Source: CAZNAQ01 sp964585585
GTDB lineage: Bacteria; Patescibacteriota; Patescibacteriia; Patescibacteriales; JAGXOH01
Assembly (NCBI GenBank): GCA_964585585.1
Contig: CAZPEL010000021.1
Span: 1-17,055 of the forward strand
Direction of reading: 5' to 3'
Length of the DNA: 17,055 nucleotides
The notes beneath the pieces were generated by a model. It was not told where the DNA came from and made no database searches. It worked only from the letters and a program-made list of their open reading frames with translations. The position numbers and the translations under genes were made by a program. Positions 1 through 6,733 of this stretch are shown here, piece after piece; the stretch's first letter is position 1, and each line of letters begins with the position of its first letter.

Positions 1-219
1 ATCCTGGAGGTGATAATAGATAAATTCGGCGGCGGTCCGGTGGGTTTGAATTCCATTTCCGCCACTACCGGCGAGGATATGTCCACTATTGAGGATGTTT
101 ATGAGCCCTATTTGATGCAATTGGGATTTTTGGAACGCTCGCCCCGGGGGCGAGTGGCCACCGGCCTGGCCTACGAACACTTGGGCCGGGAAAAACCCAC
201 TCAAAACAGGATGATATAA
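1..219 (+). CDS. ruvB: Holliday junction branch-migration ATPase RuvB, C-terminal fragment
   Basis: Only the last 72 codons are inside the window; the reading frame is open from base 1, so the gene starts upstream. RuvB is the hexameric AAA+ motor that drives branch migration of Holliday junctions with RuvA. What is visible is the C-terminal winged-helix DNA-binding domain: KFGGGPVGLNSISATTGED, then TIEDVYEPYLMQLGFLERSP and the conserved RGRVATGLAYEHLG close to the end. This block is highly diagnostic of RuvB. The stop TAA at 217-219 is followed at once by a terminator hairpin, so ruvB is the last gene of its transcript. The ATPase domain cannot be assessed here. Confidence 0.95.
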   Translation: MLEVIIDKFGGGPVGLNSISATTGEDMSTIEDVYEPYLMQLGFLERSPRGRVATGLAYEHLGREKPTQNRMI

Positions 220-250
220 AAAAGACCGCTTTAAAAAGCGGTCTTTTATT
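220..250. terminator. Bidirectional rho-independent terminator
   Basis: An 11-bp perfect stem (220-230 with 237-247, core AAAGACCGCT/AGCGGTCTTT) encloses a 6-nt loop. A T-run follows on the plus strand and an A-run at 218-223 gives a T-run on the minus strand. It sits between the convergent ruvB fragment and the orphan gene at 254-643 and can serve both. Confidence 0.85.
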
Positions 251-253
251 TGT

Positions 254-643
254 TTAGTTTAAAGGTCCTTTGCTCCCGGCACCTTCGTCTCGGTTCGGCC
301 AATTGGCATCGATCATATGATCGAGCTGATCCTTTTCCGTGATCTGGTCCAAAAGTTGGTACAGTCCCTCCATTTGAACTTCCAGGGCGTTGATCCGGTT
401 CTGTATTTGTTCGGTTGTGGTTGATTCCAGGGGGAGGCCGGATTTTTCTATGCAAACTTCGGCCGCTTTTACTGCTTCCGGGGAAAATCCGAAGTCCTCC
501 TGGAGCTGTTTCAGTACTTTGTAGGCGGTTTCCTGGCAGTAGATAGCCTGGGATATCAGATCTTGGCCGCAAAAATAGCCAAATAATGATCCGTCCTCGG
601 CTCTTTCGGTGGCGAAATGAACAGGTGCCATTTCAATGTCCAT
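254..643 (-). CDS. Orphan hypothetical protein, 129 aa, soluble, with a strong Shine-Dalgarno
   Basis: I do not recognise this protein. It is 129 residues, acidic, with no signal peptide or membrane segment; three cysteines lie in the first half. Residues about 78-110 (QIQNRINALEVQMEGLYQLL and on) look like a short amphipathic helix or coiled coil, and the last 15 residues are polar and probably disordered. The start at 643 is supported by AAAGGAGGG at about 646-654, three bases upstream of ATG. This is one of only two strong SD sequences seen in the window. It ends against the shared terminator at 220-250. The overlapping frame at 246-572 has no comparable ribosome site. That the gene is real is fairly likely; its function is unknown. 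Confidence 0.7.
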   Translation of the reverse strand: MDIEMAPVHFATERAEDGSLFGYFCGQDLISQAIYCQETAYKVLKQLQEDFGFSPEAVKAAEVCIEKSGLPLESTTTEQIQNRINALEVQMEGLYQLLDQITEKDQLDHMIDANWPNRDEGAGSKGPLN

Positions 644-748
644 AAACCCTCCTTTGTTTTGGGATTCAAAGAAAAAAGCAATATTTCGTTAGGTCTTAGC
701 TTAATTCAGGAAAGAGATAATGTCAATCAGTCCTCGCCCTTGATTTTT

Positions 749-778
749 TTGAAAGAAGGTGTTATTATCAGGAAAGCA
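749..778 (+). promoter_or_regulatory. Sigma70-type promoter for candidate RNA at 785-899
   Basis: TTGAAA (749-754), an 18-bp spacer and TATTAT (773-778) give a good match to the consensus. The predicted start is near 785. No protein-coding gene of plausible length begins in the next 250 bases. Confidence 0.5.
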
Positions 779-784
779 ACTTAG

Positions 785-899
785 CAATAAAAATCAAACC
801 ACTTATAACAAAGCTTTCGGAGTTCAATCTCGTTAATGAGAGGAAGTGGCCGAAAGACTTCCCTTTATTTTATTCGGGAGGTTAAGATGGTCTTTTTTT
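785..899 (+). ncRNA. Candidate structured small RNA upstream of rpsA
   Basis: A roughly 115-nt transcript is predicted from the promoter at 749-778 to a T-run at 893-899. Perfect pairings seen are P1 CCACTT (799-804)/AAGTGG (844-849), P2 CTTTCGG (814-820)/CCGAAAG (850-856), and a small hairpin TCTC (828-831)/GAGA (838-841). P1 and P2 cross, so together they form a pseudoknot whose 3' strands are contiguous. Competing pairings exist: GGAAGT (842-847)/ACTTCC (857-862), and ACTTCCC (857-863)/GGGAGGT (876-882), which with AAAGAC (853-858)/GTCTTT (890-895) builds a terminator-like stem. It matches no riboswitch, ribozyme or housekeeping RNA that I can recognise. Alternatively it could be a leader that controls rpsA, 157 bases downstream. 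Confidence 0.4.
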
Positions 900-1028
900 A
901 TTTAACTTAAGATACAATGCGAATATGCGAATTTGATGCGCCTGCCTGCCGGCAGGCAGGAATTCCGCGAATTAATTAAATGCGAATTAAATTCAAGGAT
1001 TTTTATCAAGATTTCGGTTTTAGCATTG
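900..1028. repeat. Intergenic palindrome within GCGAAT-type repeats
   Basis: The perfect 20-bp palindrome cctgcctgccggcaggcagg lies at 941-960 and recurs at 16719-16738. It is flanked by short repeats of the word TGCGAATT or ATGCGAAT (for example 918-938 and 965-990) with an 8-bp period on the left. No coding frame is apparent. The same palindrome is, from memory, frequent between genes of Patescibacteria. Confidence 0.7.
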
Positions 1029-1037
1029 TGTTATAAA
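1029..1037 (+). promoter_or_regulatory. Extended -10 promoter of rpsA
   Basis: TG-T-TATAAA (TG at 1029-1030, hexamer 1032-1037) is an extended -10 element; no good -35 is visible. Transcription would start near 1044, leaving about 13 nt before the ATG at 1057 and no SD. Confidence 0.5.
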
Positions 1038-1056
1038 AAAAGATTATCTAAATAAT

Positions 1057-2331
1057 ATGTCAGAAGACAAAAAACAACAAGAGGAAAAAAGATCCGAAGA
1101 TCAGCAGGATCAAGACTTTACTAAACTTTTGGAAAAAGATAAAATGGAAGTACCAAAAGTGGATGATATTGTCCGCGGAACCGTGATCTCGGCCACCAAA
1201 TCCGAGGTAAAGTTGGATATAAACGGAGTTTTGGTCGGAGTGGTCCGAGGGCCGCAGCTTTATGATGAGTTAGAGGAATACAGCAACCTTAGGCCCGGTG
1301 ACGAGGTGGATGCCACTGTTATCGAGGAAGAGAACGAAAACGGCGAGCTGGAGCTTTCCTTTAGGCAGGCCGGAGAAGAAAAGGCCTGGGCCGCTTTGCG
1401 GGAAGCTTATAAGAACCAAGACACTGTTAGCGTTAAAATAACCGAAGCCAACAAAGGTGGACTTTTGGCCCATTTCAAGCAGATCCATGGCTTTATTCCG
1501 GTTTCTCAATTATCTCCGGAGAATTACCCCCGAGTTAGTGGCGGAGACCAGAACAAGATCCTGGAAAGGTTAAAGCAGTTTATGGGTACGGAAATGGAAG
1601 TTAAGGTTATCACCCTGGAAGAAGAAGAGGGCAAGATCATCTTCAGTGAGAAGGAAGTCTGGGCCGAGAAGCAAAAGGATGTGATAGATAAATATAAAGT
1701 GGGAACCGTGGTGGAAGGAACCGTAACCGCGGTAACCGATTTCGGAGTATTCGTTAAATTCGATGATAAAATGGAAGGTCTGATCCATATTTCCGAATTG
1801 GCCTGGCAAAGGATCGATGATCCGGCCGATTTCTATCAGGTCGGAGATACTATTAAGGCCCAGGTGATAAGCGTCGAAGGATCCAAGATATTTTTAAGTG
1901 CCAAGAGATTAAAAAGGGATCCCTGGAAAGATGTGGACAAGAAATATCAGGTCGGTCAAACAGTTAAAGGTAAAGTTATCAAGATCAACCCCTTTGGCTT
2001 GTTTGTAAAACTGGATGACTCCATTCACGGCTTGGCCCATATCAGTCAATTGGGCTTGAACAAAGGGGAAAAGATCGAGGAAAAATTCCAAGTGGGAAAT
2101 GAACTGGATTTTGATATAACTTCCCTGGTTCCGGAAGAATACCGATTGGGCTTGAGATTGCTTTCCGAAGCCGATAAAAAGAAAAAACAAAAAACTTCTT
2201 CCAAGGAAGAGGAAAAGCAAGACCAGGTTTCCGAGGATCAAGAGTCTCAAGATAGCTCTCAACAAGAGGAGGGAAAAAAGGACTCCGGCCCTGAGGCCGA
2301 AACCGAAGACCAAGACCAAGAAACCAAATAA
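1057..2331 (+). CDS. rpsA: Ribosomal protein S1-like RNA-binding protein, four S1 domains
   Basis: S1 delivers mRNA to the 30S subunit. The 424-residue protein has four OB-fold S1 domains at about residues 31-104, 119-199, 212-286 and 297-370. Domains three and four are the most canonical (GTVTAVTDFGVFVKF...GLIHISELAW and GKVIKINPFGLFVKL...GLAHISQL); the first two are more divergent, as is usual in S1. Residues about 375-424 form a highly charged Lys/Glu/Gln/Asp tail with low complexity. E. coli S1 has six domains; four-domain forms are common in other bacteria. The ATG at 1057 follows an extended -10 promoter closely and has no SD. ftsH follows 70 bases downstream on the same strand, so the two may be co-transcribed. 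Confidence 0.92.
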   Translation: MSEDKKQQEEKRSEDQQDQDFTKLLEKDKMEVPKVDDIVRGTVISATKSEVKLDINGVLVGVVRGPQLYDELEEYSNLRPGDEVDATVIEEENENGELELSFRQAGEEKAWAALREAYKNQDTVSVKITEANKGGLLAHFKQIHGFIPVSQLSPENYPRVSGGDQNKILERLKQFMGTEMEVKVITLEEEEGKIIFSEKEVWAEKQKDVIDKYKVGTVVEGTVTAVTDFGVFVKFDDKMEGLIHISELAWQRIDDPADFYQVGDTIKAQVISVEGSKIFLSAKRLKRDPWKDVDKKYQVGQTVKGKVIKINPFGLFVKLDDSIHGLAHISQLGLNKGEKIEEKFQVGNELDFDITSLVPEEYRLGLRLLSEADKKKKQKTSSKEEEKQDQVSEDQESQDSSQQEEGKKDSGPEAETEDQDQETK

Positions 2332-2335
2332 AGTT

Positions 2336-2369
2336 CATGCTTTAATTATTGATCGACGATTAAGGCGTG
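2336..2369 (+). other. rpsA-ftsH intercistronic hairpin
   Basis: CATGCTTTAAT (2336-2346) pairs with ATTAAGGCGTG (2359-2369) over 11 bp when two G-U pairs are allowed, with a 12-nt loop. No U-run follows, so it is not a standard terminator. An RNA-level hairpin (the wobbles favour one strand) that protects or processes the transcript is an inference. Confidence 0.45.
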
Positions 2370-2401
2370 CAACAACTTAACAATGTAATTGTGATCTATT
2401 T

Positions 2402-4323
<1,922 letters not shown>

Positions 4324-4324
<1 letters not shown>

Positions 4325-4405
4325 ATATTGGATATTGGATATTGGGCAAAGTGTTCAGTTTAATTAGTTACCAATATCTAATTACCAATATCAAATATCA
4401 ATTTT
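4324..4405. repeat. Inverted pair of heptamer arrays between ftsH and trmD
   Basis: Three perfect tandem copies of GATATTG run from 4324 to 4344 and start inside the ftsH stop codon. From 4371 the complementary heptamer appears as CCAATAT, CTAATTA, CCAATAT, CAAATAT, CAATTTT. GATATTGG (4331-4338) can pair with CCAATATC (4371-4378). The arrays fill the whole gap up to the trmD start; no promoter or SD is evident. Confidence 0.75.
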
Positions 4406-5086
4406 ATGAATTTCCATATTCTCACAATTTTTCCGGAAATTTTTGATTCTTATTTTAATGAGAGTATAATCGGTCGTGCCCAAAATGAAGGTCATATTGA
4501 GATCAAGGTTTATAATTTAAGAGATTGGACAGAAGATAAGCATAAAACCGTGGATGATGCTCCTTATGGAGGCGGTGCCGGAATGGTTATGAAAGTGGAA
4601 CCGATCTACAAGGCGGTAAAGGACATTAAAGCCGGGTTGAACTCAAAGAAAACCAAAGTGGTTTTAACTTCAGCCAGGGGAGAGAGATGGACCCAAGGAA
4701 AGGTTAAGGATTATTCCGATTTAACCGATATTATTATAATTTGCGGACGCTACGAAGGTGTAGATGAGCGCGTCCGCTTTTTTATTGATGAAGAAATTTC
4801 CATTGGAGATTATGTTTTAACTGGTGGTGAAATTCCGGCGATGGCCATAGTGGATTCAGTTTCAAGGTTAGTACCGGGAGTTTTGGGCAATGAAGCGAGC
4901 TTGGAAAGTGAATCGCATTCAGTTCCCGGGCAAGTCGAATACCCTCAGTATACCAGGCCGGAAGTATTTGAAATTAATGGGAAAGAATATAAGGTGCCGT
5001 CGACCCTGCTTTCCGGGAATCATAAGGAGATCGAGGAATGGAGAGCTAAAAATTCAAAGATCAAAGATCAAAGATCAAATTTTTAA
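4406..5086 (+). CDS. trmD: tRNA (guanine(37)-N1)-methyltransferase TrmD
   Basis: TrmD transfers a methyl group from S-adenosylmethionine to N1 of G37 next to the anticodon, preventing +1 frameshifts. The 226-residue protein has the SPOUT trefoil-knot signatures in order: MNFHILTIFPEIFDSYF at the start, DDAPYGGGAGMVMK, CGRYEGVDERV, SIGDYVLTGGEIPAMAIVD, VPGVLGNEASLESESH, YPQYTRP and the late LLSGNHKEIEEWR. Catalytic and SAM-binding segments look intact. The final residues (KNSKIKDQRSN) are encoded by a (CAAAGAT)3 heptamer array and are likely a repeat-derived extension. No SD precedes the ATG. In many bacteria trmD lies with rpsP, rimM and rplS; here it follows ftsH. Confidence 0.97.
   Translation: MNFHILTIFPEIFDSYFNESIIGRAQNEGHIEIKVYNLRDWTEDKHKTVDDAPYGGGAGMVMKVEPIYKAVKDIKAGLNSKKTKVVLTSARGERWTQGKVKDYSDLTDIIIICGRYEGVDERVRFFIDEEISIGDYVLTGGEIPAMAIVDSVSRLVPGVLGNEASLESESHSVPGQVEYPQYTRPEVFEINGKEYKVPSTLLSGNHKEIEEWRAKNSKIKDQRSNF
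5055..5082. repeat. Heptamer array (CAAAGAT)3 in the trmD 3' end
   Basis: Three perfect copies of CAAAGAT (5055-5075) and a fourth degenerate copy CAAATTT overlap the end of the trmD reading frame. Because 7 is not a multiple of 3 the array cycles through reading frames, giving the odd Lys/Asp/Ser/Gln tail. Confidence 0.75.
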
Positions 5087-5150
5087 AAAAATAAACAAGC
5101 AACAGTTCGTAAGCGAGTTTTTTATTCACAATCTAAAAAATTGCTTTTAT

Positions 5151-5159
5151 TGGTATAAT
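5151..5159 (+). promoter_or_regulatory. Extended -10 promoter of the candidate RNA at 5166-5275
   Basis: TGGTATAAT is an extended -10 with a perfect TATAAT (5154-5159). The only -35 candidate, TTCACA (5125-5130), has a long 23-bp spacer. The same TGGTATAAT is used ahead of the gene at 10991. Confidence 0.5.
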
Positions 5160-5165
5160 TATATA

Positions 5166-5275
5166 AAAAAATTGCAGCCTGTGAACCACAAGACTGCAAT
5201 AATTTAAAAAGAATTGATTTTTAACGAGTAATTTGGCCCGCCGGCAGTCTATCTTTCGATGATTGCCGGTTTTTG
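5166..5275 (+). ncRNA. Candidate three-hairpin small RNA between trmD and the DHH gene
   Basis: A roughly 110-nt transcript is predicted from TGGTATAAT to a strong terminator. Hairpins seen: H1 ATTGCAG (5171-5177)/CTGCAAT (5194-5200) with an inner TGTG/CACA; H2 TTAAAAA (5204-5210)/TTTTTAA (5218-5224); and H3, the terminator at 5241-5269. AGACTGC (5191-5197) is also perfectly complementary to GCAGTCT (5244-5250), a 7-bp pairing that would disrupt both H1 and the terminator. The next gene lies on the opposite strand, so nothing downstream is obviously regulated in cis; a trans-acting RNA is possible. The simpler alternative is that H3 merely ends the trmD transcript and the -10 match is chance. 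Confidence 0.4.
5240..5275 (+). terminator. Rho-independent terminator downstream of trmD / candidate RNA
   Basis: CCGGCAGTC (5241-5249) pairs with GATTGCCGG (5261-5269), with one G-U, and is continued by ATC/GAT around a TTTC loop; the run TTTTT follows. It faces the end of the minus-strand DHH gene. Confidence 0.8.
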
Positions 5276-5315
5276 GTTTGTGTTATGTGTTCCATGTTAT
5301 GTGTTATGTGATACT
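5276..5315. repeat. Heptamer array based on TTATGTG
   Basis: Successive heptamers are GTTTGTG, TTATGTG, TTCCATG, TTATGTG, TTATGTG (5276-5310), just before the end of the convergent DHH gene. Confidence 0.7.
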
Positions 5316-5319
5316 CGGC

Positions 5320-6309
5320 CTACAGGATCTTCCAACTATTTTTGGTTTTTTCTATGCGTCCCTTTAAAGAGAAGCCGGCGGCTTTAACATGCCCCCCGCC
5401 TCCCAGGTAATTGGCCAATCGGGCCACATTGATATCGGAACGGTTGGTCCGGATACTGCCCTTGATCAGGTCTTCGTCCTCCTGCCGGAGGAATATCACC
5501 GCTTTTACCCCTTTGAGATTGTTCAGGGAATTGGTAATCCCGTCCCAAACTTCTTCTTTTTCCCGGAATTTTTTTATTTCCTCCAGGGTCAAAACCGTAA
5601 AGGCGATGTTATATTTGGGATTGATCTGCAGATTATTCAGCACTGTGCTCCATAATTTCATGGCCTTTAAGCTTTTATTTTGCCAAGTGTTCTTGGTTAT
5701 TTTGGGGAATTGGGCTCCTTTGGAAACCATTCGCGAAGCTATTTTAATGGTTTTTTTAGTGGCCGAGGGGTGAAGAAAATTGGCGGTATCGGTGAGAATG
5801 CCGGTCAAAATGCAATCCGCCATTTCTTTGTCGATCTTGATGTTGTTGTATTTAAAGAAGTGGTAAATAATCTCGGTGGTGGCCGCGGCCTGGGGCAACC
5901 TGATCTCCAGTTCCGATATTCTTTCTTCTTTTCTGGGATGGTGGTCGAACTCTACTATGTATTGATAAGTTCTTTTGTTTCGGATCTCTGCTTCCAGTTT
6001 GGTCCGGTTTACGCTGCCACAGTCGGCTATAATGATAAGATCAAAACCGAAAAAATTCTCTCCGGCCACTTCTTCCCGTTCGGAAGTTATCTTGTCCATA
6101 TTGGGTAGGAAGGAAAAACTGGAAGAGGGGGGAGTGGGAGTGAACAGGATATAGTCCTTGCCCAATTTATCCAATAACAAAGACAGGGCGCACACCGAAG
6201 CCGTGGCATCCCCGTCCGGTTTCTCGTGGGATACTACCAGAATCCGAGAAGCTTTTTTGATCACGCTCAGGACGTTGTTGTATTGGTAAATGGATCTCCA
6301 GCTGTTCAT
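5320..6309 (-). CDS. nrnA: DHH/DHHA1 phosphoesterase, NrnA-like oligoribonuclease / pAp phosphatase
   Basis: Proteins of this family degrade short oligoribonucleotides and dephosphorylate pAp, or in some cases hydrolyse cyclic dinucleotides, with Mn2+. The 329-residue protein has the family motifs in order: SHEKPDGDATAS (metal ligands H28, D32, D34), IIADCGS (D96), the signature DHHP (122-125), GILTDTANF with the fourth-motif Asp, and a C-terminal DHHA1 substrate domain with GGGGHVKAAGF. All catalytic positions seem present. It has its own strong promoter and an almost leaderless start, and is separated from rbfA-infB by a terminator, whereas rbfA and nrnA are commonly co-transcribed. Exact substrate (nanoRNA, pAp or c-di-AMP-derived pApA) cannot be decided from sequence; the symbol marks family membership. 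Confidence 0.88.
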   Translation of the reverse strand: MNSWRSIYQYNNVLSVIKKASRILVVSHEKPDGDATASVCALSLLLDKLGKDYILFTPTPPSSSFSFLPNMDKITSEREEVAGENFFGFDLIIIADCGSVNRTKLEAEIRNKRTYQYIVEFDHHPRKEERISELEIRLPQAAATTEIIYHFFKYNNIKIDKEMADCILTGILTDTANFLHPSATKKTIKIASRMVSKGAQFPKITKNTWQNKSLKAMKLWSTVLNNLQINPKYNIAFTVLTLEEIKKFREKEEVWDGITNSLNNLKGVKAVIFLRQEDEDLIKGSIRTNRSDINVARLANYLGGGGHVKAAGFSLKGRIEKTKNSWKIL

Positions 6310-6321
6310 AAATAACCTTTT

Positions 6322-6349
6322 ATTATAGCAGGTTTTTGTTTATTGCCAA
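6322..6349 (-). promoter_or_regulatory. Promoter of the DHH phosphoesterase gene
   Basis: On the minus strand TTGGCA (6349-6344), a 16-bp spacer and TGC-TATAAT (hexamer 6327-6322) form a strong extended -10 promoter. Only 12 bases separate the -10 from the ATG, so the transcript leader should be about 5 nt. Confidence 0.7.
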
Positions 6350-6359
6350 GCTATAAAAT

Positions 6360-6387
6360 AAAACCCCCGGGTAAGCATGGGGGTTTT
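6360..6387 (-). terminator. Rho-independent terminator of infB-rbfA
   Basis: A 9-bp perfect stem AAAACCCCC/GGGGGTTTT (6360-6368 with 6379-6387) encloses a 10-nt loop and overlaps the rbfA stop codon; the minus-strand stem ends in TTTT followed by A/T-rich sequence. Confidence 0.8.
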
Positions 6388-6733
6388 ATTTTTGGTTTTT
6401 ATCTTGGTCGGAGGCCTTGTCTATATCTCTTTGTATCTCTTCCGCCTTCTTAGAACTCCGGTCCACTCGCCAATCAAGTTTCGGCACTCTTTTCCATTGG
6501 GTTTTTCTTTGCAGCTCTCGGGCCATTAAGCCCGATTTTTTTCTTAGCTCCCTCAGGGCGGTACCGGTCAGATTGGAAGGAAGAACGGATATCCCGATTC
6601 GAGCCGTTTTCAGGTCCGGATCGGAGCGGACGAAACTGATGGTTATCAAGCAATCCTTGATCTCGATCTCTTTATTAATGGCCTGGCTCAACTCCCTTTC
6701 TATAAGACTTTCTATTTGTTGTTTTCTACTCAT
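6386..6733 (-). CDS. rbfA: 30S ribosome-binding factor RbfA
   Basis: RbfA binds the immature 30S subunit and helps 16S rRNA 5'-end maturation and late assembly. The 115-residue product fits the usual length. Family features are the N-terminal helix with basic residues (SRKQQIESLIERELSQAI), a KH-type fold with ITISFVRSDPDLKTARIGISVL, and a third section with a KSGLMARELQRKTQWKRVPKLDWRVDRS strand-helix corresponding to the RbfA LR.V.KR.VP.L.F..D pattern (given here as positions about 67-93). The final 20 residues are charged. The start ATG at 6733 overlaps the last 8 bases of infB, implying translational coupling. infB-rbfA adjacency is conserved in bacteria. Confidence 0.92.
   Translation of the reverse strand: MSRKQQIESLIERELSQAINKEIEIKDCLITISFVRSDPDLKTARIGISVLPSNLTGTALRELRKKSGLMARELQRKTQWKRVPKLDWRVDRSSKKAEEIQRDIDKASDQDKNQK

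Noticed and set aside
246..572. 108-codon frame overlapping the orphan gene at 254-643
   Set aside because: No ribosome site, Arg/Pro-rich shadow composition; the other frame has AAAGGAGGG at the right distance.
828..860. Hammerhead ribozyme core (TTAATGAG ... CGAAAG)
   Set aside because: The invariant C3 and G5 of CUGANGA are replaced and stem I/III partners do not fit.
785..899. RNase P RNA, SRP RNA, tmRNA or a known riboswitch
   Set aside because: Too short for RNase P or tmRNA, no GGAAGC-type SRP loop, and no aptamer consensus I know; left as unassigned.
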